From the NCBI RefSeq assembly GCF_004349245.1, contig NZ_SMLC01000025.1:1-62079 (forward strand): DNA of 62,079 nt, read 5' to 3'. Shown in pieces: positions 8,715 through 19,142 of this stretch. The position numbers and the translations under genes were made by a program. This stretch comes from Actinomadura sp. 6K520 (GTDB lineage Bacteria; Actinomycetota; Actinomycetes; Streptosporangiales; Streptosporangiaceae). The notes below the pieces were generated by a model, which worked only from the letters and a program-made list of their open reading frames with translations, did no database searches and was not told the origin of the DNA. Numbering within the stretch: position 1 is the stretch's first letter; each line of letters opens with the position of its first letter.

Positions 8715-9133
8715 TGCCCCCCGAGGATCCGCAGGACCACTGGCCGGACGACACGGTGCCCCCCGCCGCCCGCGGCCGGCTGCTCGACGAGCAGGCCGGC
8801 CCGATGGTGCGGCCCTACGTGATGACCAGCGGCCGCATCGAGCCGACCCGCGGCGAGTTCGACCTCATCACCCTCGTGGTGGCGGTCGGCCCCGAGCCGG
8901 AGGGCGCGATCGGCCTCGGGCCGGAGCACCTGTCCATCATCCGGCTCTGCCAGTCGGTCATGTCGGTGGCGGAGATCACCGGCCACCTCGACCTTCCCGT
9001 CGCGACCGTGCGGGTGATGCTCGGCGACCTGCTCGACAAGGGGTTCGTCTCGATGCAGGAACCGGAACCCGAAGCGGACATGCACGACATCAGGCTCTAC
9101 AAGGCGGTGATCGATGGTCTCCGGGCCCTCTAG
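8711..9133 (+). CDS. cvnC: DUF742 protein CvnC
   Basis: A 140-residue DUF742 protein, third conservon component. It shows the family's characteristic blocks: VRPYVMTSGRIEPTRGEFDL near the N-terminus, then a winged-helix-like region (SVAEITGHLDLPVATVRVMLGDLLDKGFV). Its biochemical role is not settled; it is believed to belong to the CvnA-D membrane complex. Its 3' end overlaps the cvnD start by 20 bp, a stronger coupling than the usual 4-bp overlap in this cluster. Confidence 0.93.
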   Translation: MMPPEDPQDHWPDDTVPPAARGRLLDEQAGPMVRPYVMTSGRIEPTRGEFDLITLVVAVGPEPEGAIGLGPEHLSIIRLCQSVMSVAEITGHLDLPVATVRVMLGDLLDKGFVSMQEPEPEADMHDIRLYKAVIDGLRAL

Positions 9134-9743
9134 CGCCGGGGGCGGACGGCACGGCGTGCGCGCCCGCAGGCTCCCCACGGCGGTCAAGATCGTGATCGCG
9201 GGCGGATTCGGCGTCGGCAAGACCACGATGGTCGCCACGGTGTCCGAGACCCGGCCGCTGCGCACCGAGGAGGTCCTCACCGACAAGAGCGTCGGCGTCG
9301 ACGACATCTCCGGTGTGGAGCGCAAGGACACCACCACCGTCGCGATGGACTTCGGCCGCATCACGATGAAGGAGGACTACGTCCTCTACCTCTTCGGCAC
9401 ACCGGGCCAGGAACGCTTCTGGTTCATGTGGGACGAGGTCTCCCTCGGCGCCCTCGGCGCCGTCGTCCTCGCCGACACCCGCCGCCTGTCCGACTGCTTC
9501 CCGTCGGTCGACTACTTCGAGCGCCGCAACACCCCGTTCGTCGTCGCGGTCAACTGCTTCGAGGGCGCCAAGCGCTACGACCTGGCGGAGATCCAGATGG
9601 CCCTCAACCTGGGCCCCAAGGTCCCCGTCATGCTGTGCGACGCCCGCGACCTCGCCTCCTGCAAGCAGGTCCTCATCGACCTGGTCCTGCACGCCATGAA
9701 GGTCCGCGGCCTGTCCGAAGAACCCGAACCCCAGAAGGCGTAA
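9114..9743 (+). CDS. cvnD: Ras-like GTPase CvnD
   Basis: A 209-residue GTP-binding protein, the conservon output component. G1 is G30-G-F-G-V-G-K36-T-T, and G3 reads GTPGQER. The usual NKxD guanine-specificity motif appears as NCFEG, a substitution common in this family, and CDARD stands for G5. The ATG at 9114 lies inside cvnC; an N-terminal Gly/Arg-rich tail of about 20 residues precedes the fold. No cvnE/cvnF P450 gene follows. Instead a terminator closes the operon, and the only nearby P450 is the one in the terpenoid operon upstream. Confidence 0.94.
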   Translation: MVSGPSSAGGGRHGVRARRLPTAVKIVIAGGFGVGKTTMVATVSETRPLRTEEVLTDKSVGVDDISGVERKDTTTVAMDFGRITMKEDYVLYLFGTPGQERFWFMWDEVSLGALGAVVLADTRRLSDCFPSVDYFERRNTPFVVAVNCFEGAKRYDLAEIQMALNLGPKVPVMLCDARDLASCKQVLIDLVLHAMKVRGLSEEPEPQKA

Positions 9744-9752
9744 GAGAACGAA

Positions 9753-9800
9753 GCGAGGCCGTGTGCCCGCCGACTGACATCGGCGGGCACACGGCCTCGC
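9753..9800. terminator. Bidirectional terminator between cvnD and polyprenyl synthase gene
   Basis: A perfect 20-bp inverted repeat (arms 9753-9772 and 9781-9800) with an 8-base loop, ACTGACAT, lies between two convergent genes, 9 bp after the cvnD stop and 32 bp after the end of the opposing gene. It has no T-tract, as is usual in high-GC actinobacteria. The position and symmetry argue for transcription termination on both strands. Confidence 0.85.
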
Positions 9801-9832
9801 GCAGTAGATGCGGGGGCCTCGCCGCAGCGGGA

Positions 9833-10876
9833 CTAACCGGTTCTCGACACTACGTAGTCGCAGAGGCCGGTGAAGGCGTCGCGGGCGGGGATCTCGGGGA
9901 GGGTGAGGAGTTCGGCGCGGGCGTCCTCGGCCCAGCGGCGCAGGTCGGCGCGGGCGCGGTCCATGGCCGGATGGGCGCGGAGGAGGGCGAGGGCCTCGGC
10001 GTGGCGGGCGTCGTCCTCGGAGAGGTCCTGGACGAGGAGCTCGCGGAGGCGGGCGTCGTCCGGGCCGGAGCCGATGCCGCCGAGGACGTGGTGGATCGGG
10101 AGGGTGCGGATGCCCTCGCGCAGGTCGGTGCCGGGCGTCTTGCCGGACTCCTCGGCCTCGGAGGCGATGTCGAGGATGTCGTCGGAGAGCTGGAAGGCCA
10201 CGCCGATCTTCTCGCACGCCGAGGTGATGGTGTGCACCACGTGGGAGGAGGCGCCGGAGAGCAGGGCGCCGAAGTGGCCGGAGACGGCGATGAGGGACGC
10301 CGTCTTGTCGGCGACGACCTGCAGGTAGTGCTTGAGGGGGTCGTCGTCCGGGCGGGGGCCCACGGTCTCCTGCATCTGGCCGCGGACGAGGCGGCCGAAC
10401 GCGCGGGCCTGCACCCGGACGGCCTCGGGGCCGAGGTCGGCCAGCAGGTCGGACGCGCGGGCGAACAGGTAGTCGCCGGTGAGGATGGCGACCGTGTTGG
10501 TCCAGCGCTGGTTGGCCGACTCCTGGCCGCGGCGGACGGTCGCCTCGTCCATGACGTCGTCGTGGTAGAGGGTGCCGAGGTGGGTGAGCTCGACGACGAC
10601 CGCCGCGGGGACGACGCCGGGCGCCGCCGGGTCGCCGAAGTGGGAGGCCAGCAGTACCAGCATCGGCCGGAACCGCTTGCCGCCCGCCTCGACCAGGTGC
10701 TGGGACGCCTCGGTGAGCAGCGCGTCGTCGCCGCGGACGCACTCCATCAGCATTTCCTCGACGGTGCCGAGGCGGCGCCTGGCGTCGGCCGCCAGGGCGG
10801 CGTCGACGGGAAGCCCGAACGGGCCGGTCTCCGCTACGGCCGGCCCGCCGGACTTCTCAGCAGATGGGTGGCTCAC
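9833..10876 (-). CDS. Long-chain polyprenyl diphosphate synthase (menaquinone side chain)
   Basis: Trans-prenyltransferase that lengthens isoprenoid diphosphates, most likely making the menaquinone tail. Both aspartate-rich motifs are present: HDDVMDEATVRRG (first) and SDDILDIASE (second). The GTG at 10876 is chosen: it lies 11 bp after the nuoN stop with GGGAG well placed before it, giving 347 residues. A start 48 bp earlier would overlap nuoN. As the last gene of the nuo operon it couples quinone supply with complex I. It could in principle supply GGPP to the terpenoid operon, but its location and likely long-chain specificity argue for menaquinone. Chain length cannot be read from sequence by eye. 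Confidence 0.9.
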   Translation of the reverse strand: MSHPSAEKSGGPAVAETGPFGLPVDAALAADARRRLGTVEEMLMECVRGDDALLTEASQHLVEAGGKRFRPMLVLLASHFGDPAAPGVVPAAVVVELTHLGTLYHDDVMDEATVRRGQESANQRWTNTVAILTGDYLFARASDLLADLGPEAVRVQARAFGRLVRGQMQETVGPRPDDDPLKHYLQVVADKTASLIAVSGHFGALLSGASSHVVHTITSACEKIGVAFQLSDDILDIASEAEESGKTPGTDLREGIRTLPIHHVLGGIGSGPDDARLRELLVQDLSEDDARHAEALALLRAHPAMDRARADLRRWAEDARAELLTLPEIPARDAFTGLCDYVVSRTG

Positions 10877-10886
10877 CCAAGACTCC

Positions 10887-12485
10887 CTACCGGACGAACA
10901 TGTCGGTCGTGGCTTGTCCCGCAAGGTCCAGAATGGGTTGTGGGAGTACGCCGAGTACCACAGTAGCCGTCAGGCCGAGCGCGACCGCGACCGCGGTCGC
11001 CGGCCCGGCCACCACGACCGGGCCGTCCGGGTCCGGATCGCTGAAGAACATGAGGACGATCACCCGGACGTAGAAGAACGCCGCGATGGCGGAGGCGATC
11101 ACGGCGACGATGACCAGCGGGGTCGCGCCCTCCTCGACCGCCGCCTTGAACACCGCGAACTTCCCGGTGAAACCGCTGGTCAGCGGGATTCCGGCGAACG
11201 CCAGCAGGAAGAAGGCGAACGTTCCGGCGACGACCGGGGAGCGCTTGCCGAGCCCCGCCCAGCGCGACAGGTGGCCGGCCTCGCCGCCCGCGTCCCGCAC
11301 CATCGTGACGACGGCGAACGCGCCGACCGAGGCGAACCCGTAGGCGAGCAGGTAGAACAGGGTGCTCGACAGGCCGTTCGGCGACGTGGCGATCACACCG
11401 AGGAGCAGGAACCCCGCGTGCGCGACCGAGGAGTAGGCCAGCATCCGCTTGATGTCGGTCTGCGTGATCGCGACGATCGACCCGACGACCATTGTGAGAA
11501 TGGCCACAGCCCACATGAACGGCCGCCAGTCCCACTCCAGCGTCTCGAACGCGACGTAGTAGACGCGGACGATCGCGCCGAACGCGGACACGACGGTGCA
11601 CGACGCCATCAGCGCCGTGATCGGCGTGGGGGCGCCCTGGTAGACGTCCGGCTTCCACATGTGGAACGGGACGCCGCCGAGCTTGAACAGCAGCCCGACC
11701 GACAGCAGCGCGACGCCCGCGAGCAGCAGGCTCTCGTTGCCCGCGTCCCTGCCGATCTGCGCGGCGATGTCCGACAGGCGCACCGACCCGGCGTACCCGT
11801 ACAGCAGCGCGATCCCGTACAGGAAGAACGCCGAGGAGAACGCGCCCAGCAGGAAGTACTTGACCGCGGCCTCCTGCGAGAGGAGGCGCCTGCGGCGGGC
11901 GAGCCCGCACAGCAGGTACAGCGGCAGCGACAGCACCTCCAGCGCCACGAACATCGTGAGCAGGTCGTTCGACGCCGGGAACATGATCATGCCGCCGACG
12001 GCGAACATCATCAGCGGGTACACCTCGGTCTGCACGGCCCCCGCCTCGGCGGTGCGCTGCTCCGCCTCGCTGCCCGGCAGGGCGGACGCCTGCGCGGCGA
12101 AGTGCCCCTCGACGGCGCCGCCCGCCCGGCCGCTGCCGCGGTCGGCGATCAGCAGGAGGCTGACCAGCGCCAGCACCAGGATGGTGCCCTGCAGGAACAG
12201 GGTCGGGCCGTCCACGCCGAGGGCGCCCTCGGCGGCGACGCTGTGCGGGTTCTCGCGCCAGCCCAGCACGATCGTCCACCCGAAGGCGCCGGCGAGGCCG
12301 AGGAACGCGATCGGCACCTGGACGAAGTAGCGCGAGCGGCGTCCGACGAACGCCTCGACGACGACGCCGAGGATGGCCGCGCCGAAGACCAGCAGCATCG
12401 GGGCGACCTGCCCGTACTCGATGTGCGGCGCGGGGATGTCACCCCCCTGCGCGAGGACCGCGCTCACGTGACTGCTGGGGCTCAT
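10887..12485 (-). CDS. nuoN: NADH-quinone oxidoreductase subunit N
   Basis: Antiporter-like membrane subunit of proton-pumping complex I, the last nuo gene. The 532 residues are almost all transmembrane helix, with the conserved block LLFKLGGVPFHMWKPDVYQG and the ITQTDIKRMLAYSSVAHAG segment that holds pumping-channel residues. The start overlaps the nuoM stop by 4 bp. An Ala/Glu-rich insert near residues 125-145 lies between two helices and looks like a loop expansion. Confidence 0.95.
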   Translation of the reverse strand: MSPSSHVSAVLAQGGDIPAPHIEYGQVAPMLLVFGAAILGVVVEAFVGRRSRYFVQVPIAFLGLAGAFGWTIVLGWRENPHSVAAEGALGVDGPTLFLQGTILVLALVSLLLIADRGSGRAGGAVEGHFAAQASALPGSEAEQRTAEAGAVQTEVYPLMMFAVGGMIMFPASNDLLTMFVALEVLSLPLYLLCGLARRRRLLSQEAAVKYFLLGAFSSAFFLYGIALLYGYAGSVRLSDIAAQIGRDAGNESLLLAGVALLSVGLLFKLGGVPFHMWKPDVYQGAPTPITALMASCTVVSAFGAIVRVYYVAFETLEWDWRPFMWAVAILTMVVGSIVAITQTDIKRMLAYSSVAHAGFLLLGVIATSPNGLSSTLFYLLAYGFASVGAFAVVTMVRDAGGEAGHLSRWAGLGKRSPVVAGTFAFFLLAFAGIPLTSGFTGKFAVFKAAVEEGATPLVIVAVIASAIAAFFYVRVIVLMFFSDPDPDGPVVVAGPATAVAVALGLTATVVLGVLPQPILDLAGQATTDMFVR

Positions 12486-14062
12486 GGACGGGCTCCGTTC
12501 TCGGCGACGTTACCGGTGATGTCCGGCGCCGGGTCCCGCTGGTCGACCCGGGCCAGCGTCTCGTTCACCGAAGGGTTGATCACGTGCAGTACCGGCTGCG
12601 GGAAGAAGCCCATCGCCACGATGATCGCGAGGATCGGCGCGATGACCCACTTCTCCCGCACGGACAGGTCCTTCAGGCCCGCGACGGCGGGCACGGCCGG
12701 GCCGCCCATGGTCCGCTGGTACATCCACAGGATGTAGACGGCGGCGAGCACGACCGCGATGACGGACGCGATCGCGGCCCACTGGTAGCGGCCGTACGTG
12801 CCGACGATGACGAGGAACTCCGACACGAACGGCGCCAGGCCGGGCAGCGACAGGCTCGACAGGCCGGCGATGAGGAACGACCCGGCGAGGACGGGCGCCA
12901 CCTTCTGCATGCCCCCGTAGTCGGCGATCCGCGCCGACCGCCGCCGGACGATCATGAATCCGACGACCAGGAACAGCGCGCCGGTGGCGAACCCGTGGTT
13001 CACCATGTACAGCGCCGCGCCCGACTGGGCCTGCGACGTCATCGCGAAGATGCCGAGCACGATGAACCCGAAGTGGGAGATCGACGTGTAGGCGACCAGC
13101 CGCTTCATGTCGACCTGCCCGATCGCGAGGACCGCGCCGTAGATGATGCTGGCGACGGCGAACACGATCACGACCGGGGTCGCCCACCGGGCCGCGCCGG
13201 GGAACAGCTCCAGGCAGAACCGGAGCATCCCGTACGTGCCGACCTTGTCGAGGACGCCGACGAGCAGCACCAGCGCGGGCGCCGGGGACTGCTGCGCCGC
13301 GTCCGGCAGCCAGGTGTGCACCGGCGCCATCGGCGCCTTGATCGCGAACGCGATGAAGAAGCCGAGGAACAGCCACTTCGCCGTCGTCGGGTCGATGTTC
13401 AGCCGCGCCAGCTCGGCGAACATGAACGTGCCCTGGCCGAGGCCGCCCTCGGCGGCCGGCTTCGCCGACAGCGGGTAGAGCCAGATGACCGCGACGAGCA
13501 TCAGCAGCCCGCCGAACAGCGAGTACAGCAGGAACTTCACCGCGGCGTAGGAGCGCTGCGCGCCGCCGTAGGACCCGATGATGAAGTACATCGGGATGAG
13601 CAGCGCCTCGAAGAAGACGTAGAAGACGAACACGTCGGTCGCCGCGAAGACGCCGATCATCGTCGCCTCAAGGGACAGCAGCAGCGCGAAGTAGGTCTTC
13701 ACCGACCGCTTCGGCGGGACGTCCACCCCGCCGGACCGGTCGGCCGCGCCCCACGAGCCGAGGATGACCAGCGGGACGAGGATGACCGACAGCAGGATCA
13801 GCGTCAGCGAGACGCCGTCGACGCCGAGCGCCCAGTGGATCCCGAACTCCCTGATCCACCAGTACTTCTCTTCGAACTGGAACCGCGGCCCGCCCGCGTC
13901 GAACCCCGCCGCCATGACCCCGGTGAGGGCCGCGACGAGGAGGGACACGCCGAGCGCGACCTGCTTGACCAGTGTCTCCCGTTCGCGCGGGATGAGGCTG
14001 ACCAGCACCGCGCCCACCACCGGCAGCGCGATGAGGACGCTCAGCCAGGGAAAGTCGCTCAT
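12482..14062 (-). CDS. nuoM: NADH-quinone oxidoreductase subunit M
   Basis: Antiporter-like proton-translocating subunit, 526 residues. The start [14 protein letters not shown] at 14062 overlaps the nuoL stop (ATGA). Visible signatures are the [17 protein letters not shown] helix, with the Glu of the proton path, and [20 protein letters not shown], with the conserved Lys and His. A sequence upstream in the same frame is Arg/Pro-rich, lies over nuoL and is not part of this protein. Confidence 0.95.
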   Translation of the reverse strand: MSDFPWLSVLIALPVVGAVLVSLIPRERETLVKQVALGVSLLVAALTGVMAAGFDAGGPRFQFEEKYWWIREFGIHWALGVDGVSLTLILLSVILVPLVILGSWGAADRSGGVDVPPKRSVKTYFALLLSLEATMIGVFAATDVFVFYVFFEALLIPMYFIIGSYGGAQRSYAAVKFLLYSLFGGLLMLVAVIWLYPLSAKPAAEGGLGQGTFMFAELARLNIDPTTAKWLFLGFFIAFAIKAPMAPVHTWLPDAAQQSPAPALVLLVGVLDKVGTYGMLRFCLELFPGAARWATPVVIVFAVASIIYGAVLAIGQVDMKRLVAYTSISHFGFIVLGIFAMTSQAQSGAALYMVNHGFATGALFLVVGFMIVRRRSARIADYGGMQKVAPVLAGSFLIAGLSSLSLPGLAPFVSEFLVIVGTYGRYQWAAIASVIAVVLAAVYILWMYQRTMGGPAVPAVAGLKDLSVREKWVIAPILAIIVAMGFFPQPVLHVINPSVNETLARVDQRDPAPDITGNVAENGARP

Positions 14063-15975
14063 GAAATGTTCACCACCAGGAGCGCGGCCACCACGAGCGC
14101 GGCGCCGAAGGTCATCGAAAGGGCGTAGGAGCGGGCGAAGCCGGTCTGGACGCGCCGGAGCCGGCCGGACGTGCCGCCGATGCCGGCGGCGGTGCCGTTG
14201 ACGAGGCCGTCGACGCCGCGCCCGTCGAACCAGACGGCGAGCCGGGTCAGCCACTGCCCGGGACGCATCAGCAGCGACTCGTTAAGCGCGTCGCCGTAGA
14301 GGTCCTTGCGCGCCGCGACCGTGACGAACGAGCCCTTGGGCGCCTCACGCGGCACCTTCCGGCTGCCGTACTGCCGCCACGCGACGGCCACCCCGATCAC
14401 CATCAGGACGAGGGCGACCGCGCCGGTCTCGGTGATCAGGGCGAAGTGGTGTTCCTTCTCGGGCGCCCCGACGACCGGCTCCAGGAAGTGGGCGAACCCG
14501 CCGAGGATGAGGAAACCGCCCGCGGCGAGCGAGCCGACCGCCAGCAGGATCAGCGGGACGGTCATGATCTTGGGCGACTCGTGCGGGTGGACGTCGTCCG
14601 CCCAGCGCTTCTCGCCGAAGAACGTCATGAACATCACCCGCGACATGTAGTACGCGGTGATGCCGGCGCCGAGCAGCGCGCACGCGCCGAGGATCGCGCC
14701 GGACGTGCCGCCCTTGTCGAACGCCGCCTCGATGATCCCTTCCTTGGTGAACCAGCCGGACAGCCCGGGGAAACCGATGATCGCGAGGTATCCGAGGCCG
14801 AACGTGGCGTAGGTGATCATCATGACCGAGCGGAGCCCGCCGTAGTGGCGCATGTTCACGTCGTCCTTCATGCCGTGCATGACGGACCCGGCGCCGAGGA
14901 ACAGGCCGGCCTTGAAGAAGCCGTGCGCGATGAGGTGCGCGATCGCGAAGACGTATCCGGCCTTGCCGAGCCCGGCGGCCAGCGTCATGTAGCCGATCTG
15001 CGACATCGTCGAGCCGGCGAGGGCCTTCTTGATGTCGTCCTTGGCGCACCCGATGATCGCACCGAACAGCAGCGTCGCCGCACCGACGATCGTCACCACG
15101 AGCTGCGCGGTCTCCGACATCTCGAAGATCGGCCCGGCGCGGACGATGAGGTACACGCCGGCGGTCACCATCGTGGCGGCGTGGATGAGCGCCGACACCG
15201 GGGTCGGGCCCTCCATCGCGTCCAGGAGCCAGGACTGCAGCGGGAGCTGCGCCGACTTGCCGCACGCGCCGAGCAGGAGCAGCAGCCCGATCGCGGTGGC
15301 CGTGCCGGTGCTGAGCTGCGACGCCAGCCCCGCGTGCTCGGCGCCGGTGCCGAGCACGGCCCCGTACTCGATGGTGCCGAACGTCGCGAAGATCAGCGCG
15401 ATCGCGATGATCAGCCCCATGTCGCCGACGCGGTTGACGACGAACGCCTTCTTCGCCGCGGTCGCGGCGGTCGGCTTGTACTGCCAGAACCCGATCAGGA
15501 GGTACGAGGCGAGGCCGACGCCCTCCCAGCCGATGAACATGACCAGGAAGTTGTCCCCGAGCACCAGCAGCAGCATCGCCGCGACGAACAGGTTCAGGTA
15601 CGCGAAGAACCTGCGGCGCTCGGGGTCCTCGGCCATGTAGCCGATGGAGTAGACGTGGATGAGCGAGCCCACCCCGGTGATCAGCAGGACGAAGCTGATG
15701 GACAGCGGGTCCACCAGCAGGTCCATGCCGACCTTGAACGCGCCGACGTCGATGAAGTCCCACAGGTGCACGGTGCGCCGCCGCTCGTCGGCGGCGTAGC
15801 CGAGCATCTGGGCGAACATCGCGAGGCCCACCGCGAACGAGGCCACCGACATGGCGACACCGAGCAGGTGTCCCCACCGGTCGGTGCGCCTCCCCCCGAG
15901 CAGGAGGATCGCGGCGCCCGCGAGCGGGAGCGCTATGAGGAGCCAGGACGCGGCCTGGATGCCTTCCGCTTTCAT
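14059..15975 (-). CDS. nuoL: NADH-quinone oxidoreductase subunit L
   Basis: Distal antiporter-like subunit with the long lateral helix, 638 residues. It shows the conserved segments [38 protein letters not shown] and [20 protein letters not shown], which carry the Glu, Lys and His residues of the proton channel. The C-terminal region matches the traverse helix and final anchor helix. It lies 9 bp from nuoK and overlaps nuoM by 4 bp. Confidence 0.96.
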   Translation of the reverse strand: MKAEGIQAASWLLIALPLAGAAILLLGGRRTDRWGHLLGVAMSVASFAVGLAMFAQMLGYAADERRRTVHLWDFIDVGAFKVGMDLLVDPLSISFVLLITGVGSLIHVYSIGYMAEDPERRRFFAYLNLFVAAMLLLVLGDNFLVMFIGWEGVGLASYLLIGFWQYKPTAATAAKKAFVVNRVGDMGLIIAIALIFATFGTIEYGAVLGTGAEHAGLASQLSTGTATAIGLLLLLGACGKSAQLPLQSWLLDAMEGPTPVSALIHAATMVTAGVYLIVRAGPIFEMSETAQLVVTIVGAATLLFGAIIGCAKDDIKKALAGSTMSQIGYMTLAAGLGKAGYVFAIAHLIAHGFFKAGLFLGAGSVMHGMKDDVNMRHYGGLRSVMMITYATFGLGYLAIIGFPGLSGWFTKEGIIEAAFDKGGTSGAILGACALLGAGITAYYMSRVMFMTFFGEKRWADDVHPHESPKIMTVPLILLAVGSLAAGGFLILGGFAHFLEPVVGAPEKEHHFALITETGAVALVLMVIGVAVAWRQYGSRKVPREAPKGSFVTVAARKDLYGDALNESLLMRPGQWLTRLAVWFDGRGVDGLVNGTAAGIGGTSGRLRRVQTGFARSYALSMTFGAALVVAALLVVNIS

Positions 15976-15984
15976 CCCAGCCTC

Positions 15985-16284
15985 TCAGTACTTCAGCAGG
16001 TTCACGTCGTCGACCGACGCGGATCTGCGGGTCCGGAAGACGGTCATGATGATCGCCAGGCCCACCACGACCTCCGCGGCGGCCACCACCATCACGAAGA
16101 AGGCGATGATCTGACCGTCCAGGTTGCCGTGCATGCGGGAGAACGAGATGAACGCCAGGTTCGTCGCGTTCAGCATCAGCTCGACGCACATGAAGACCAC
16201 GAGCGCGTTGCGGCGCACGAGGACGCCGAGCGCCCCGATGGTGAACAGGATCGCCGAAAGCGCCAGGTAGTGCCCGGGACTCAT
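15985..16284 (-). CDS. nuoK: NADH-quinone oxidoreductase subunit K
   Basis: Small three-helix membrane subunit of complex I, 99 residues, the usual length. The conserved acidic residue of the E-channel is visible in [17 protein letters not shown]. The start overlaps the nuoJ stop (ATGA). Confidence 0.96.
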   Translation of the reverse strand: MSPGHYLALSAILFTIGALGVLVRRNALVVFMCVELMLNATNLAFISFSRMHGNLDGQIIAFFVMVVAAAEVVVGLAIIMTVFRTRRSASVDDVNLLKY

Positions 16285-17201
16285 GAACCAGCCTCGCCTT
16301 CACCCTCGTTGCCGCCCGCGGCCCGTGTCCCGGGCTTGGCGGCGCGCGTCTCGGCATCCGCGTCCGCGGCCTCCGCGGTGACGGCCTTGACGTCCCGCAC
16401 GTTCCGCTCGACCGCCTCCTCCGCGGTCGAACCGTGCAGGTCGGCGTGCCGCTCGGCCGTGTCGACGCGGGCGGCGATGACCGGGTTGACCGACAGCTCC
16501 GACGTGGTCCCGTCGGGCAGCAGCGCCGGCATGTCGACGGCGTTGTGCCGCGCGTAGGTGCCGGGGCCGGGCAGCGGCCCGGGGTGGTCGCCGGACAGGA
16601 ACCGCCGCTTGGACAGGACCTTCTGCGTCGGCTTCTCCCCGATCCGCTCGCGGTGCGCCAGCACCATCGCGCCCAGCGCCGCGGTGATCAGCAGTGCGCT
16701 GGTGGCCTCGAACGCGAACACGTACTTGGAGAACAGCAGCCGGGCCAGGCCGACGACGTTGCCCTCGGCGTTGGCCTGCTGCAGGCCCGCCGTGCGGCCG
16801 AGCGCCGCGTTCGCGAGCCCGGCGCCGAGCAGGGCGACGAACCCGATCGCGGCGACCGCCGCCCAGAAGCGCTGCCCGCGGATCGTCTCCACCAGCGAGT
16901 CGGTGGAGCTGACGCCGACGAGCATCACCACGAACAGGAACAGCATCAGCACCGCGCCGGTGTAGACGATCACCTGCACGAACGCCAGGAACGGGGCGCT
17001 CTGGATCGCGTACAGCGCGGCGAGCGACAGCATCACGGTCGCCAGCAGCAGCGCCGAGTGGACCGCCTTCCGCATGAAGACCATGCCGAGGGCGGCGGAG
17101 ACCGACACGATGGCCAGCAGCCAGAAGAAGAACGGCTCGCCGGCCTGCTTGTCGGCCACCTCCGCCGCGAGGACGGGGGCGCCCGGAATCGCGGAGATCA
17201 C
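16281..17201 (-). CDS. nuoJ: NADH-quinone oxidoreductase subunit J, C-terminally extended
   Basis: Membrane subunit J of complex I. The first 190 or so residues hold five helices, including the conserved [20 protein letters not shown] segment with the pi-bulge helix. It then runs another 110 residues of soluble, Ala/Glu/Arg-rich sequence, giving 306 residues against roughly 180 in enterobacteria. Extended NuoJ tails occur in actinobacteria, so this is probably real, with the tail facing the cytoplasm. It starts with GTG overlapping the nuoI stop. Confidence 0.94.
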   Translation of the reverse strand: MISAIPGAPVLAAEVADKQAGEPFFFWLLAIVSVSAALGMVFMRKAVHSALLLATVMLSLAALYAIQSAPFLAFVQVIVYTGAVLMLFLFVVMLVGVSSTDSLVETIRGQRFWAAVAAIGFVALLGAGLANAALGRTAGLQQANAEGNVVGLARLLFSKYVFAFEATSALLITAALGAMVLAHRERIGEKPTQKVLSKRRFLSGDHPGPLPGPGTYARHNAVDMPALLPDGTTSELSVNPVIAARVDTAERHADLHGSTAEEAVERNVRDVKAVTAEAADADAETRAAKPGTRAAGGNEGEGEAGS

Positions 17202-17809
17202 GCGCTCTCACCCCGCTTGCGGGACTTCTCGCGCTTGACCGCCTGGTCGGCGCTCGCGCGTCCGCCCTCCTCGGACGGCACGGCGGGCGCGGGCTCCTCG
17301 GGCTGGAGGCCGAGGCGGTAGTAGTCCTCCTCGGTGTCGCCGAGCCGCATCTCGTGCGGCGGCGGCTCCATGCCCTCGCGCAGCGGTGCGAGCAGCATCT
17401 CCTTGGTGTAGATCAGGCTCTCGCGGCTGTCGTCGGCGAGCTCGTACTCGTTGGTCATCGTGAGCGCCCGCGTCGGGCACGCCTCGATGCACAGCCCGCA
17501 CAGGATGCAGCGCAGGTAGTTGATCTGGTAGATGCGGCCGTACCGCTCACCGGGCGAGTAGCGCTCGTCGGCGGTGTTGTCGGCGCCCTCGACGAAGATC
17601 GCGTCGGCGGGGCACGCCCAGGCGCACAGCTCGCAGCCGATGCACTTCTCCAGGCCGTCCGGCCACCGGTTGAGCTGGTGCCGTCCGTGGAAGCGCGGTG
17701 CGGTCGGCTTCTTCACCTCGGGGTACTGAACGGTCTCGCTCTTCATGAAAATCTGGTGGAACGAGACCCCGAACCCCTTCACCGGGTTCAGGAAATCAGT
17801 TAGTCCCAC
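17198..17809 (-). CDS. nuoI: NADH-quinone oxidoreductase subunit I
   Basis: Ferredoxin-like subunit carrying the two [4Fe-4S] clusters N6a and N6b that pass electrons to NuoB. Two CxxCxxCxxxCP motifs are visible: [12 protein letters not shown] and [13 protein letters not shown] chose the GTG at 17809 (203 residues) because a perfect GGAGGT lies 5 bases before it, inside the 3' end of nuoH, and the sequence from [14 protein letters not shown] matches the family. Longer starts add Arg/Pro-rich sequence. The overlap with nuoH is 14 bp. Confidence 0.96.
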   Translation of the reverse strand: MGLTDFLNPVKGFGVSFHQIFMKSETVQYPEVKKPTAPRFHGRHQLNRWPDGLEKCIGCELCAWACPADAIFVEGADNTADERYSPGERYGRIYQINYLRCILCGLCIEACPTRALTMTNEYELADDSRESLIYTKEMLLAPLREGMEPPPHEMRLGDTEEDYYRLGLQPEEPAPAVPSEEGGRASADQAVKREKSRKRGESA

Positions 17810-19142
17810 TGGTGACCTCCTCAGGAGGGGTTCTCGTCTTGGATGCGCCGGCCGGCCCACCTCGGTAGTGGGGCGCGTCCATCGGCGGCACCGGGAAACC
17901 GCCGGCCGCGGGGCCGGGCTTCACGCCCTCGTCCGCACCCGGCACGATCTCCTTCTCGTCCTCGCCGCCCCGGAACATCTCCCAGAGCACCGTGGCCACC
18001 AGGACCACCGCCGCGGCCACCGCGGCGACGACCACGATCTGCTGCATGTCGTAGCCGTCGTTGCGCAGCGCGCGGATGGTGGCGACGAGCAGGATCCAGC
18101 CGAGCGAGAAGGGCATCAGCACCTTCCAGCCGAGCTTCATCAGCTGGTCGTAGCGGACGCGCGGCAGCGTGCCGCGCAGCCAGATGAAGAAGAAGATGAA
18201 CAGGAACACCTTGGCCAGGAACCACAGGACCGGCCACCAGCCGGTGTTGGCCCCCGCCCACACCGTGGAGATCGGCGCGGGAGCGCGCCAGCCGCCGAGG
18301 AACAGCGTGGTGGCGAGCGCCGACAGCGTCGCGAGGTTGATGTACTCCGCGAGGAAGAACATCGCGAACTTCAGCGACGAGTACTCGGTGTGGAAGCCGC
18401 CGACCAGCTCGCCCTCGCCCTCGGGCAGGTCGAACGGGATGCGGTTCGACTCGCCCATCATCGTGATCACGTACACGATGAAGGACGGGGCCAGCAGCAG
18501 CACGAACCACCGGTCGTGCTGCGCCGCGACGATCTCCGAGGTGGACATCGAGCCCGCGAACATGAACACGGCCACGAACGACAGCGCCATCGCGATCTCG
18601 TAGGAGATCACCTGCGCGGAGGAGCGGAGCCCGCCGAGCAGCGAGTACGGCGACATCGACGACCAGCCGGCCAGCACGATCCCGTAGACGCCCATCGACG
18701 CCATCGCCAGCACCAGCAGCACCGCGACCGGCAGGTCGGTGACCTGCAGCGGCGTCTGGTGCCCGAAGATCGACACCGTCGGCCCCATCGGGATGATGGC
18801 GAACGAGATGAACGCGGGCACCGCGGCCATGACCGGCGCCAGGACGAACACGACCTTGTCGACCTGGCGGGGGACGATGTCCTCCTTCAGGGCGAGCTTC
18901 ACGCCGTCCGCGAGGCCCTGCAGCAGCCCGAACGGGCCCGCGCGGTTCGGGCCGACGCGCAGCTGCATCCGGCCGATGACGCGGCGCTCGATCCACATCG
19001 TCAGCAGCACGGTCACGACGAGGAACGCGAAGACGGCGATGACCTTGCCACCGATCAGCCACCACGGGTCCGAGCCGAAGTCCTCCAGCGTCGGCTCCGC
19101 GGCGACCGGCGCCAGGGGCGCCACCGCAGCGAGCGGGCTCAT
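17796..19142 (-). CDS. nuoH: NADH-quinone oxidoreductase subunit H
   Basis: Quinone-site membrane subunit of complex I, 448 residues, starting at the ATG that overlaps the nuoG stop. Conserved features are [21 protein letters not shown] in the first cytoplasmic loop, the acidic quinone-tunnel loop with [22 protein letters not shown], and [17 protein letters not shown]-terminal hydrophilic extension of about 60 residues follows the last helix. Confidence 0.96.
   Translation of the reverse strand: MSPLAAVAPLAPVAAEPTLEDFGSDPWWLIGGKVIAVFAFLVVTVLLTMWIERRVIGRMQLRVGPNRAGPFGLLQGLADGVKLALKEDIVPRQVDKVVFVLAPVMAAVPAFISFAIIPMGPTVSIFGHQTPLQVTDLPVAVLLVLAMASMGVYGIVLAGWSSMSPYSLLGGLRSSAQVISYEIAMALSFVAVFMFAGSMSTSEIVAAQHDRWFVLLLAPSFIVYVITMMGESNRIPFDLPEGEGELVGGFHTEYSSLKFAMFFLAEYINLATLSALATTLFLGGWRAPAPISTVWAGANTGWWPVLWFLAKVFLFIFFFIWLRGTLPRVRYDQLMKLGWKVLMPFSLGWILLVATIRALRNDGYDMQQIVVVAAVAAAVVLVATVLWEMFRGGEDEKEIVPGADEGVKPGPAAGGFPVPPMDAPHYRGGPAGASKTRTPPEEVTSGTN

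Noticed and set aside
9833..10876. Polyprenyl synthase as the dedicated GGPP synthase of the terpenoid operon
   Set aside because: It is on the other strand, behind a strong terminator, and coupled to nuoN. The context fits menaquinone tail synthesis better.
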